NCBI GenBank assembly: GCA_964636965.1
Contig: CAZWST010000001.1
Location: 1-64,000, forward strand
Reading direction: 5' to 3'
DNA: 64,000 bases
Source: CAG-582 sp964636965
GTDB taxonomy: Bacteria > Bacillota_I > Bacilli_A > RF39 > UBA660
This document shows positions 43,241 to 51,355 of the stretch, in pieces (position 1 is the first letter of the stretch; each line of letters opens with the position of its first letter). The position numbers were made by a program, and so were the translations under genes. The notes under the pieces were generated by a model that made no database searches, was not told the DNA's origin, and saw nothing but the letters and a program-made list of their open reading frames with translations.

Positions 43241-43792
43241 ATGAAAGAGATATTTTTAAGTTTTAGACCAGAGTTTTTTAAACCAATATTATATGGAATG
43301 AAAAAGTATGAGTATCGCAAACGATTTTGTTCGGAAGAAACAAGGGCTTATCTATATTTATCAGGTAATAAAAAAATGGTAATTGGTGTTATGGAGCTAG
43401 GAGTACCAATAAGACTCGATAAAAGAGCATGTGAATTTATTAATTATCCTGATACTTATAAAAGAGTAATAAATTATGTTAATTCAGGTGAACTATGTGC
43501 CATACCAATTAAATCTCTTTCTTTGTTTGAAACACCAATAACTTTAGAAGCAATAAGAAGTGTTATTAAAAATTTTAGACCACCTAGAATGTACTATGTG
43601 TTAAAAAAAGAAATGGAATTATATAGTATATTAAAAAATAAAAAGTTAAAAGAGTGTGAATTTACTCATAAACATGATCATATTTATTATGATAATTTGG
43701 CCTTGTCAGTTGCTGAAATGATTAAGACTAAAAAGTTTAAAGAATGTGATAATGTCATTAATAAATTGAGCGAATATAAAGATATTTTATGA
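43241..43792 (+). CDS. ASCH-like domain protein, 183 aa
   Basis: The N-terminal 110 residues are ASCH-like: FLSFRPEFFKPILYGMKKYE leads into EYRKRF (the K-x-x-E-x-R motif), then the strand KMVIGVMELGVP. A helical C-terminal tail of about 60 residues is specific to this type. An AAAAGGGGG ribosome site lies 6 nt before the ATG. It follows the endonuclease III-like gene in the same direction. Its TGA stop is part of the next gene's promoter. Confidence 0.75.
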   Translation: MKEIFLSFRPEFFKPILYGMKKYEYRKRFCSEETRAYLYLSGNKKMVIGVMELGVPIRLDKRACEFINYPDTYKRVINYVNSGELCAIPIKSLSLFETPITLEAIRSVIKNFRPPRMYYVLKKEMELYSILKNKKLKECEFTHKHDHIYYDNLALSVAEMIKTKKFKECDNVINKLSEYKDIL

Positions 43793-43798
43793 TATAAT
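43790..43798 (+). promoter_or_regulatory. Extended -10 promoter overlapping a stop codon
   Basis: The TGA stop of the ASCH gene (43790-43792) serves as the TGN of TGA-TATAAT (43793-43798). Confidence 0.65.
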
Positions 43799-43821
43799 AT
43801 TTTTAGAAAGAGATGATTTTT

Positions 43822-44373
43822 GTGAATAATTATTTTATATTACATGGAAGTTTTAGTAGTCCTTTTTCTAATTGGATTCCTTATTTAAGAAGTGAATTTG
43901 AAAAAATGTCTAAAATTGTTTATACACCTGATTTACCTTCGGGTGTAGGGTATCAAAATTATGAATCTTGGAAGAAAATGATGGATGTTTACTGTGATGC
44001 TGGTTTAATAAATGAAAATACAATTATATTTGCACATTCAATTGCGCCAGTGTTTATATCTAAATACTTAATTGAAAAAAAGATAAAAGTTAAAAGATTA
44101 GTATTTGTTTGTGGATTTAATAATTATCTTGGAATAAATGAAGAATATGATGCTGTAAATAAGAGTATGTATTTAGATAATTTAAGTGATATTAAAGCTT
44201 ATTCAGATGATATTGTATGTTATTTTTCTGATAATGATCCATATGTTAAGTATGATGTTGAAAAAGAATTTGCAAATGCTGTTACAGAAAATGTACACAT
44301 TATTCCAAATGGAGGACACTTAAATTCTGAATCAGGTTATAGTGAATTTCCAGAACTACTCAATTATCTTTGA
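43822..44373 (+). CDS. RBBP9/YdeN-family alpha/beta hydrolase
   Basis: Small serine hydrolase fold: NYFILHGSFSSPFSNWIPYL with the H-G-S oxyanion region, the nucleophile elbow IIFAHSIAPVFISKYL (A-H-S-I-A in place of G-x-S-x-G), the acid in FSDNDPYVKYD and the histidine in NGGHLNSESGY. The substrate is unknown. I chose GTG 43822 because the transcript from the promoter at 43790 would start near 43805 and AAGAGATGAT lies 5 nt before this GTG; the in-frame ATG at 43813 has no RBS. Confidence 0.82.
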   Translation: MNNYFILHGSFSSPFSNWIPYLRSEFEKMSKIVYTPDLPSGVGYQNYESWKKMMDVYCDAGLINENTIIFAHSIAPVFISKYLIEKKIKVKRLVFVCGFNNYLGINEEYDAVNKSMYLDNLSDIKAYSDDIVCYFSDNDPYVKYDVEKEFANAVTENVHIIPNGGHLNSESGYSEFPELLNYL

Positions 44374-44422
44374 CTTTAGATAATAATTGTTTTAAAATAT
44401 CTTTTATCTGGGGGAAAATCTT

Positions 44423-45319
44423 ATGGAATTTATAATAGACAGAAATACAATAAAAAGATATTTAAGTGATTATTTAGATTACTTAAGTGTTAGTGATAAT
44501 AATTTTAAAACTATATTTGTTGATGAAACAAATCCTGAAAGTACAAGAAATGTTGCGGCATGGTATAATCGTCATCCTGATACTGGAGAACATCGTATAT
44601 TTTTAAATATGGTTAACTTAAATGCTTTATTTTATTATTTAAGTGAAGGTCATATAAGTGTTGATCAGTTTTTTGCTGTATTAACTTTGATGGCTGGAAA
44701 TGAGTATCGTCATTTTGAAGAAGGTAGATGCATGTGGGATGGAGTTTCTAAAGAAGGCTTTACCGAACAAGATGGTTTAGAAACTCAAATGGTATTATAT
44801 ATTAAATATTTCTTTGATATTTATTATAGAAGGAATAAAGGTTATTTAAAATTTGAAGAAGACGCAGTATTATTTTCAATAAAAAATGGAATAGATTATA
44901 TAAAGAATAGATTTCCAAATGTTGATGCAGAAAAAGCAATATTAGATGCTGTTAATTTCTTAGGTTCATTAAATGGAAAGATAGAATCAGTTGGAGCAAC
45001 TTATCCATATCACTCAGAATCTTTAGAAGAATTAATTCAAGAATTAAATTCAAGAATTGAAAAAAATTATCGTCATCCATGGCTACCAGCTACTCTAAGA
45101 GCATCAAGTATTGAGAGATTAGACTTACAAGCTGAATATGGAATAGACTATGAAGCTCTTATGACAGATGAATTTATTTATGGTTATAAGGATATAAATG
45201 ACGGCTATAATAAAGATTTATATGTTGTTAAAAGACTACTTGATATGGTTAATGATAAAGAAAAGTCTTTGATGGAATTTAATATACTTAAGGCTAAATA
45301 TTTAGGAAAGAAACTATAG
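44423..45319 (+). CDS. Protein of unknown function, 298 aa
   Basis: This soluble, mostly helical protein is unknown to me. One distinctive element is VLTLMAGNEYRHFEEGRCMW (residues about 86-105), where an N-E-x-R-H sits in a hydrophobic helix and could be a metal or active site, but it is not a standard HExxH. A GGGGG ribosome site precedes the ATG, and a terminator follows. It lies between the RBBP9-like hydrolase gene and the SDR gene. Confidence 0.55.
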   Translation: MEFIIDRNTIKRYLSDYLDYLSVSDNNFKTIFVDETNPESTRNVAAWYNRHPDTGEHRIFLNMVNLNALFYYLSEGHISVDQFFAVLTLMAGNEYRHFEEGRCMWDGVSKEGFTEQDGLETQMVLYIKYFFDIYYRRNKGYLKFEEDAVLFSIKNGIDYIKNRFPNVDAEKAILDAVNFLGSLNGKIESVGATYPYHSESLEELIQELNSRIEKNYRHPWLPATLRASSIERLDLQAEYGIDYEALMTDEFIYGYKDINDGYNKDLYVVKRLLDMVNDKEKSLMEFNILKAKYLGKKL

Positions 45320-45330
45320 TTTCTTTTTTT
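45307..45330 (+). terminator. Rho-independent terminator
   Basis: AAAGAAA / TTTCTTT with loop CTATAG and a T run; it includes the stop codon. Confidence 0.75.
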
Positions 45331-45331
45331 A

Positions 45332-45340
45332 TGTTATAAT
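45332..45340 (+). promoter_or_regulatory. Extended -10 promoter (TGTTATAAT)
   Basis: TGT-TATAAT right after the terminator, upstream of the SDR gene. Confidence 0.65.
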
Positions 45341-45363
45341 AAGCTATAGAAAGAGGGATATTT

Positions 45364-46101
45364 ATGGATGAAAAAGTTGCATTAGTTACAGGAGGAACAT
45401 CGGGTATTGGAAAACAAATTGTTAAAAGTTTGTTAGAAAGTGGATGCTTTGTTTTTGTTAATTATGGACATAATCAAGAACAGGCAAATGAGGCAAAAAT
45501 AGAATTTGATAAGATAAGTAATAAGTATAAATGCTTAAAAGCTGATATTAGTAATGAAGAAGAAGTATATAAAATGATGATTCAAATAAAAGAAAAATTT
45601 GGGCGTCTTGATTATCTTGTTAATAATGCTGGCACTAATGTTGATGCCTTTATTGAAAATGCTGATATGGTTGAGTATAAACATGTAATTGATGTTAACT
45701 TAATTGGTAAAGTTATGGTTACTAAATATGCAATTCCTTTACTTAAGAATGGAGATTATGCAAGTATTGTAAATATCTCATCAAGACTTGGTAGTATGCC
45801 TTGCACTGAAGCGAGTGCTTATTGTGCAGCAGCAGCTGGAATAATTAATTTTACTAAATCAGCTGCTTTAGAACTAGCTTCAAATAAAATAAGAGTTAAT
45901 GCAGTGAGCCCTAGTTTAACTATCACTCCTCTTGCATTAAGTGGTTGGACTGATGAAGAAATTGAAGAACAAAAGAATAATAACCCTCTTAAGAGACTTG
46001 GAGAAACTGATGATATAGCAAATGTCGTATTATTCTTATTGTCGGATAAAGCAAGTTATATTAATGGACAAAATATTAATGTTAATGGTGGCTCATTTTA
46101 A
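45364..46101 (+). CDS. Short-chain dehydrogenase/reductase (FabG-like) lacking the catalytic lysine
   Basis: The Rossmann core is intact: ALVTGGTSGIGKQIV for NAD(P), LVNNAGTN and the active-site serine in VNISSRLGS. The usual Y-x-x-x-K becomes YCAAA (Y153, alanine 157), with the codons GCA GCA GCA GCT in the DNA, so lysine and the preceding serine are both alanine. The end NGQNINVNGGSF is typical. SDR enzymes reduce ketones or oxidise alcohols; without lysine the activity should be weak or absent. Length (245 aa) is normal. Confidence 0.88.
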   Translation: MDEKVALVTGGTSGIGKQIVKSLLESGCFVFVNYGHNQEQANEAKIEFDKISNKYKCLKADISNEEEVYKMMIQIKEKFGRLDYLVNNAGTNVDAFIENADMVEYKHVIDVNLIGKVMVTKYAIPLLKNGDYASIVNISSRLGSMPCTEASAYCAAAAGIINFTKSAALELASNKIRVNAVSPSLTITPLALSGWTDEEIEEQKNNNPLKRLGETDDIANVVLFLLSDKASYINGQNINVNGGSF

Positions 46102-46140
46102 AATTAATATTTAACTTTATTTTTTCTAGTTAAAAGTAAA

Positions 46141-46172
46141 AAAATGCAATTTAATTTGCATTTTCTTTTTTT
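46141..46172. terminator. Bidirectional terminator
   Basis: AAAATGCAA / TTGCATTTT stem (46141-46149 and 46156-46164) between convergent genes, flanked by A and T runs. Confidence 0.8.
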
Positions 46173-46717
46173 ATTAAATAGGTTTCAATTTCTTTCCAGT
46201 TGTTAACTCTAACTATATTTTGACATTTTAACTCATCATCGCTTATCTCATCATTGTGGTAGGCTGTATAAAGTAATTTAGTACTAGCATTTTCTAAGTT
46301 AGATATTTTATCATCTATTTTTATGTCACAGTTAATAAGTGATTTATTACAAGAAAATATAAAGTTTCTTGGATTTATAAAGTCTAATTCTTTATAGAGA
46401 TATTCGTATTTATTTTTTAGATTATTTCCAGCGTACTCGATAATTTCTTGCCATATATAATCTGTTACTATATATATTTCATAAGTCTTACTTAAATTTT
46501 TTAAAACAGAGTAGGCATCTTTTATTAAAGCTACATCTTTATACATATTCATATCTTTAAATTTATTAAAGAAGTCATCTTTTTTATCACCTAAAGCATT
46601 TTGAGTATAATAACCTGTTTTTTTATAATCTGGTTTATAACCTAAGTAGTCTTCTAGTATTTTACCGAAAGATCCATAGACTAAGACGTCATCCATATCA
46701 ACCATTATTGTTTTCAT
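46151..46717 (-). CDS. 5'(3')-deoxyribonucleotidase-like HAD protein
   Basis: The N-terminus IMVDMDDVLVYGSFGKILED has the D-M-D-D-V-L form of motif I seen in 5'(3')-deoxyribonucleotidases, which dephosphorylate dNMPs. The strand IYIVTDYIW and the late CDIKIDDKISNLENA with LLYTAYHN also match. ATG 46717 is preceded by GGGAG and forms TAATG with the stop of the Nudix gene, so the two are coupled; a longer reading frame would run back into the Nudix gene. A role in trimming unwanted deoxynucleotides fits the neighbours. Confidence 0.82.
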   Translation of the reverse strand: MKTIMVDMDDVLVYGSFGKILEDYLGYKPDYKKTGYYTQNALGDKKDDFFNKFKDMNMYKDVALIKDAYSVLKNLSKTYEIYIVTDYIWQEIIEYAGNNLKNKYEYLYKELDFINPRNFIFSCNKSLINCDIKIDDKISNLENASTKLLYTAYHNDEISDDELKCQNIVRVNNWKEIETYLIKKENAN

Positions 46718-47178
46718 TATATCTCCCTTATCTCGTAATCTAATACCTTGCATTTACTATCGAGTTTGAATTTTCCTTCAAAAAGATTTTCCTTAAATAG
46801 GTATGGTGTAAATATACGATTTTGATCAAATTGATTTGTTTTATTTAAGGAATCTATATCAATCCATTCAAGAGTTCCTTCTTCACAAACTCTTTTTAAT
46901 TTTCCTTTATAACTGTCAGCAACAAAGACAAATATTATTCCTTCTGCTTCATCATGCCAGTATGAATACCCTTGTAATTTAGGATTTACTAGACTTAGAT
47001 TTGTCTCTTCTTTAAATTCACGTATAATGCAATCAAGAGGTGATTCACCACTTTCAAATTTGCCTCCAGGAGGAGCATATACTTGTCCCCATTTTTCTTT
47101 ATATTTAATCATTAATACTTTATTATTTTCTTTTAAATAACATACACAGGCATTTAAGTGTTTAATTCTTTCTTTCAT
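46717..47178 (-). CDS. Nudix hydrolase (MutT-like), 153 aa
   Basis: The Nudix box is complete: PPGGKFESGESPLDCIIREF continuing KEETNL, with asparagine in the last glycine position. The beginning ACVCYLKENNKVLMIKYKEK is typical of MutT-type enzymes that sanitise oxidised nucleoside triphosphates. It ends in a TAATG overlap with the deoxyribonucleotidase-like gene. AAAGGTGA lies upstream of the ATG. It is divergent from the deoxyribosyltransferase-like gene at 47284. Confidence 0.88.
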   Translation of the reverse strand: MKERIKHLNACVCYLKENNKVLMIKYKEKWGQVYAPPGGKFESGESPLDCIIREFKEETNLSLVNPKLQGYSYWHDEAEGIIFVFVADSYKGKLKRVCEEGTLEWIDIDSLNKTNQFDQNRIFTPYLFKENLFEGKFKLDSKCKVLDYEIREI

Positions 47179-47240
47179 AAAATCACCTTTTTCTTATTAT
47201 AATATAATTTATCATTGGGTTAAAGAAATAATTTTAATTT

Positions 47241-47264
47241 ATAACAAAGACTTTTCTTTGTTAT
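47241..47264. promoter_or_regulatory. Inverted repeat overlapping a -10 box, candidate operator
   Basis: ATAACAAAGA (47241-47250), CTTT, TCTTTGTTAT (47255-47264): a perfect 10-bp inverted repeat. No T run follows on the plus strand. Its right arm overlaps the TATAAT at 47262-47267. Confidence 0.5.
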
Positions 47265-47267
47265 AAT
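47259..47267 (+). promoter_or_regulatory. Extended -10 promoter (TGTTATAAT)
   Basis: TGT-TATAAT ahead of AGGTGA and ATG 47284; partly covered by the inverted repeat. Confidence 0.65.
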
Positions 47268-47283
47268 ATAGATAGGTGATAAT

Positions 47284-47580
47284 ATGGAAATAATAACAAT
47301 GTGTGGTAGTTTAAAGTTTAAAGATGAAATGATGAGGCTAGCTATAGAGTTAGAACTTCAAGGAAAATGTGTTCTAAGTGTAATTTATCCGATAAATGAA
47401 GATAAAGATGCATTCACTAAAGAAGAACTAAACTTGTTAAGACTTGCTCATAAAAAGAGAATTGATATAAGTGACGCTATATATGTAGTAAATGTTAATG
47501 GCTATATTGGCTCATCTACACAAGATGAAATAGATTACGCGATTTCTCAAAAAAAAGATGTCTATTATTTAGAGAACTAG
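47284..47580 (+). CDS. Nucleoside 2-deoxyribosyltransferase-like protein, 98 aa
   Basis: The protein starts IITMCGSLKFKDEMMRLAIE and ends SDAIYVVNVNGYIGSSTQDE followed by IDYAISQKKDVYYLE, the pattern of the nucleoside deoxyribosyltransferase/DUF4406 fold: a nucleotide-binding first loop, the N-x-x-G-Y-I-G loop and the conserved glutamate that would be the nucleophile. At 98 residues it is a minimal version. Members swap or remove bases on deoxynucleosides or dNMPs. It is divergent from the Nudix / deoxyribonucleotidase pair. Confidence 0.75.
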   Translation: MEIITMCGSLKFKDEMMRLAIELELQGKCVLSVIYPINEDKDAFTKEELNLLRLAHKKRIDISDAIYVVNVNGYIGSSTQDEIDYAISQKKDVYYLEN

Positions 47581-47606
47581 AACATACTTGAATGTTCTAG
47601 TTTTTA
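47575..47606 (+). terminator. Rho-independent terminator
   Basis: AACTAGAACAT / ATGTTCTAGTT with loop ACTTGA (47575-47602) followed by T. Confidence 0.85.
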
Positions 47607-47702
47607 ATTGTTATAACTATTCTGATATAACCTATATAAATTTATTGTATTTTATTTTTTACCATTAATTGTCTTAGTATTATTGTAGGGAGATGATAAA
47701 AA

Positions 47703-48731
47703 ATGAAAACAATTGGTTTGTTTAGAGACAGCAAAGATGGTTCATTAAAAAGAGTTTTTGAAACGGAAGAGGGGAATATTATTGAAGCAACTTTACTTTT
47801 TAATCGAGAAAGTAAAGATGTTCTTTGTGCACCGACGCATTACTTTTGTAGCTTAGGATGTAAAATGTGTCATTTAACTAATAGCAAGGTTAAAAGACCA
47901 ATGATGATAATTAAGGGAGATGAATTACTTGAGTGTTTAATTTCTTCACTTACAATTGATCACGAGCGTATAACAGATAAAGAAAACTTATTAATATCTT
48001 TTATGGGTGTTGGGGAACCACTACTTAATTTAGAATTAATTGAATATGTTAAAAGTTGTGAAGAGTATTTAAAGAAACGTTTAGGCTATAAACATATAGG
48101 TTATGCAGTATCGACAATGATGCCTAATGATAATGTATTAAAACTTGCAAGTTTAGCAAATGAAAAATCTATTCCTTTAAAGGTGCATTTTTCTATGCAT
48201 ACACCAGATAATGAGAAAAGATTTAATCTTATTCCAATGACTAAAGTAAGTGTTGAAGATGCAATTAATTATTTAAGCTACTATAGAAGTGTTTTATCAA
48301 ATAATAAAGAAGTTATGGATGAATTTGTTAATAATCATCGTACTAATGATACAGTTGAAATACATTATACTTTAATAGATGGTGTAAATGATTCATTAGA
48401 AGAATTAAATAGGTTGTGTGAATTATTAAAGGATTCAAAGATTACGATTAAATTTATAAGGTTTAATCCAATTAATGGAATGGTTCCAAGTCGTAATGAA
48501 AAATTATGGGTTGATACTTTAAAAAAAGAGATACCAGATTTAAGAGTAAAGGTATATTCTCCTCCAGGAAGAGAGATTGGAAGTTCTTGTGGTGAGTTTA
48601 CAAAGCATTACTACCATGAAGAAATTGAAACAGAAGAAGAATATAAGGAATTTTTAGAATGGAAAGAAAAGTTTGAAGTAAAGGATGTTAACACAATTAA
48701 AAAATTACTAGTCAAAAATACTCAAAAATAA
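47703..48731 (+). CDS. RlmN/Cfr-family radical SAM protein
   Basis: RlmN-type enzymes methylate C2 of adenosine in 23S rRNA or tRNA. The cluster motif is FCSLGCKMCHLT (C-x3-C-x2-C, cysteines 49, 53 and 56), followed by the family block SFMGVGEPLLNLE. YTLIDGVNDS and SSCGEF, with the methyl-carrying cysteine, follow near the end. The N-terminal accessory domain is shorter than in RlmN, and RPMMIIKGDELLE is divergent, so it may be a paralogue with another target. The upstream 100 bp shows no clear promoter; GGGAGATGA is the RBS. Confidence 0.85.
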   Translation: MKTIGLFRDSKDGSLKRVFETEEGNIIEATLLFNRESKDVLCAPTHYFCSLGCKMCHLTNSKVKRPMMIIKGDELLECLISSLTIDHERITDKENLLISFMGVGEPLLNLELIEYVKSCEEYLKKRLGYKHIGYAVSTMMPNDNVLKLASLANEKSIPLKVHFSMHTPDNEKRFNLIPMTKVSVEDAINYLSYYRSVLSNNKEVMDEFVNNHRTNDTVEIHYTLIDGVNDSLEELNRLCELLKDSKITIKFIRFNPINGMVPSRNEKLWVDTLKKEIPDLRVKVYSPPGREIGSSCGEFTKHYYHEEIETEEEYKEFLEWKEKFEVKDVNTIKKLLVKNTQK

Positions 48732-48755
48732 TGTATAATATTTATAGGTGAGTAT

Positions 48756-50621
48756 ATGAAAAAAAGAGTTAATTTATTATTTATGGTTGTACTAACATTG
48801 ATTATTAGTTTTTATTCTTTAAGTGTTTATGCAGAGGATGATCAAAATAGTTATGGTTATAAAATTGAGAAATACGATGTTTCCATAAATGTAAAAAAGA
48901 ATAATATTTTAGAAATAAAAGAAACAATAACTGCAAATTTTATTTCACCAAGACATGGAATAATTAGAAAGATACCTTTAAAAAATACAGTTATAAGAAA
49001 TGATGGTAGTACTACTAAAAATAGTGTTAGGTTAACTGATTTAAATGTAAGTGAAACTTATAGCGTTAGTAATAGTTCAGGATATAAATCTATTAAAATA
49101 GGTGATGCTGATGAAACTATTACAGGGTTACATGAATATGTTATAAGTTATAATTATAACTTAGGTAAAGATCCAAATAAAAAATATGATGAATTATATT
49201 TTAATATTATAGGTACTGAATGGGATACAGAGATAAATAATGTTACTTTTACAGTTAATATGCCTGATGAATTTGATCAAAGTAAATTAGGCTTTTCAAC
49301 AGGTAAATATGGGCATTCAGGACATGATAATGTTATTTATTATGTTGATGAAAATAAGATAAGTGGTTCTGTAGTTGGAAAGTTAGGAATAGGGGAGGGA
49401 TTAAATATTAGATGTGAACTTCCCGATGGTTATTTTGTTGATGCAGGTATTAGTTTACCTTTACTATTTCCTTTAATGTTTATAATACCTTTAGTTGGAG
49501 CTGTATGTGCATATCTTTTATGGAATAAGTATGGTAAAGATGACGTGGTAATTGAGACTGTTGAATTTTATCCACCAAATGATTGCAATAGTGCAGAAGC
49601 AGCCTTCTTTTATAAATCAAGTTTATCAAGTAATGATGCTAATTCACTTTTAATATATTTAGCTAGTAAAGGTTATTTAAAGATTGTTGAAGAAGATAAG
49701 AAACATTATAGAATAGAAAAATTAAAAGACTATGATGGTAATAAAGATAGTGAAAGAATATTTATGGAAGGTTTATTTGCATCCAAAAATGTTGTTACTA
49801 AAGATGATTTATATGATAAATTCTATAAAACTATTGAAAAGGTTAGAGTAAATGTTGATAATGTTAAGACAAGGGCTATGATATATGATAAAAAAGCTTC
49901 TTCTATGATTGGTATATCTGCATTAATAGCTTTTATTTCACTAGTTGTAACAGTAATGGTTCCGACTTTAGACTTTGGAACATTTGAAGATTTATTTCCA
50001 TCTATTTTCTTTGGATGTGCGTTAACATTATTCTTAGCGTTAGATTTATTTGCACTTGTTGCTCCACTCATTCTAAGAATTGTTTTAGCAGTTCCTATTG
50101 TGGTTATTGCTTCGTTATTTATATCAGCATCAGAATCTCCAATTTATTATTCTGCCTTATCTAATAAATTAATGTTATTTGCAATAATATTTGGATTAAT
50201 TATGACATTGGTAATATGTTTCTTTGTAAGATATATGAATAAAAGAACTCCATATGGAAATGAAATGTATGGACGTATTAAGGGATTTAGGAACTTCCTA
50301 TTAACTGCTGAAAAGGAAAAATTAGAAGCTTTAGTAGAAGATGATCCAAGTTATTTTTATAATATTCTTCCATTTACTTATGCTCTAGGTTTATCTGATA
50401 AATGGATTAAGAAATTTGAAGATATTACTATTTCTGAACCTGATTGGTATGAGGGGCGTGATACATTTACTATGAGACATTTAGATCACTTCCTTTTATC
50501 AACTATGAGTTCATCTATCGATAGAGTAGTTGAAACTAGTAGCAGTTCTTCAGGAGGAGGATTCTCTGGAGGAGGATTTTCTGGAGGCGGTTCTGGTGGT
50601 GGAGGCGGCTCAAGCTGGTAA
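48756..50621 (+). CDS. DUF2207 membrane protein with glycine-rich tail
   Basis: A signal peptide (residues 1-26, ending VYA) leads to an extracellular DUF2207 domain (YGYKIEKYDVSINVKKNNIL and GIIRKIPLKN), a membrane helix near residue 235, a cytoplasmic segment and further helices around 385-490. The tail is S-G-G-G-F repeats ending SSW, as is common in this family. The function is unknown; members are abundant in Firmicutes and usually single genes. AGGTGA precedes the ATG. Confidence 0.88.
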   Translation: MKKRVNLLFMVVLTLIISFYSLSVYAEDDQNSYGYKIEKYDVSINVKKNNILEIKETITANFISPRHGIIRKIPLKNTVIRNDGSTTKNSVRLTDLNVSETYSVSNSSGYKSIKIGDADETITGLHEYVISYNYNLGKDPNKKYDELYFNIIGTEWDTEINNVTFTVNMPDEFDQSKLGFSTGKYGHSGHDNVIYYVDENKISGSVVGKLGIGEGLNIRCELPDGYFVDAGISLPLLFPLMFIIPLVGAVCAYLLWNKYGKDDVVIETVEFYPPNDCNSAEAAFFYKSSLSSNDANSLLIYLASKGYLKIVEEDKKHYRIEKLKDYDGNKDSERIFMEGLFASKNVVTKDDLYDKFYKTIEKVRVNVDNVKTRAMIYDKKASSMIGISALIAFISLVVTVMVPTLDFGTFEDLFPSIFFGCALTLFLALDLFALVAPLILRIVLAVPIVVIASLFISASESPIYYSALSNKLMLFAIIFGLIMTLVICFFVRYMNKRTPYGNEMYGRIKGFRNFLLTAEKEKLEALVEDDPSYFYNILPFTYALGLSDKWIKKFEDITISEPDWYEGRDTFTMRHLDHFLLSTMSSSIDRVVETSSSSSGGGFSGGGFSGGGSGGGGGSSW

Positions 50622-50646
50622 AGAGATTATTTAATCTCTTTTTTAC
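50620..50646 (+). terminator. Rho-independent terminator
   Basis: AAAGAGATTA / TAATCTCTTT arms (50620-50629 and 50632-50641) with T residues after. Confidence 0.75.
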
Positions 50647-50683
50647 CTTTTCAAGATTATTAATGCAGAAAGTGTGAGTATTA

Positions 50684-51319
50684 GTGAAGAACTTAATTAA
50701 GTATTATTCTTTATTTATGGCTATATTATTATTCTTGAATAATATCTTTTTTGAATCCTTAAGCATAAAGGGTATAGTTTACAAAATTATTATTGGTTTT
50801 TTAATTATTATAAACATATTTATGCTAATAAAATATGGTAATAGTATTAAATACAAGAAAGTATCTTTAGTAATACTCTTACCCTTAATAATTACAGCTA
50901 AAAATATTCTTAATTTATATTTTATTTTAACTTTTATATTAGTATTATTAATAATAGGTTTTAAGGAAAGCATATTCATTAAATGTGTATCTATTTGTAT
51001 TTTAATGATTTGTCTTCTTTTCTATTATCCACTTCTTTTTGTCTTTATGTTTACTTTTGGTGATTCTTCTTTGGATGAAAATAAACTTGAGAGTAAAATT
51101 TATGAAGATAATCATTATTTATGTAATAACAATACGGAAGTATTTGTTGCATCTAGTGGAGCATTTGATAAATTTCATTATTATGAGGGTAAGTATTATA
51201 AAATATTTAATATCGATGATATAATAAATATAAATATTAGATTTAATCATGAGATAAGTATGGAAAGGTATGAAGAAGTACTTAAAACTAATACATGTGT
51301 TTTAGATAAAGACAAATAA
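50684..51319 (+). CDS. Membrane protein of unknown function, 211 aa
   Basis: Four hydrophobic helices occupy the first 130 residues, followed by an approximately 80-residue polar domain, probably extracellular, with C-N-N-N and N-T-C cysteines that could pair (residues about 147 and 205). I know no family. The start GTG 50684 is uncertain because its RBS is weak (GTGTGAG). A terminator separates it from the DUF2207 gene, and the transglutaminase-like gene follows after 36 nt. Confidence 0.55.
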   Translation: MKNLIKYYSLFMAILLFLNNIFFESLSIKGIVYKIIIGFLIIINIFMLIKYGNSIKYKKVSLVILLPLIITAKNILNLYFILTFILVLLIIGFKESIFIKCVSICILMICLLFYYPLLFVFMFTFGDSSLDENKLESKIYEDNHYLCNNNTEVFVASSGAFDKFHYYEGKYYKIFNIDDIININIRFNHEISMERYEEVLKTNTCVLDKDK

Positions 51320-51355
51320 GTATATATTAAATATAATTTATAAAGGAGGTTAAGT

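Noticed and set aside
44423..45319. N-E-x-R-H as a metallopeptidase motif
   Set aside because: The order does not match HExxH or any inverted zincin motif, so I left the protein as unknown.
50540..50620. Tandem GGAGGAGGATTC-type repeat in the DUF2207 gene as a variable repeat
   Set aside because: Glycine-rich tails are normal for DUF2207 proteins, and the repeat is only two imperfect units.
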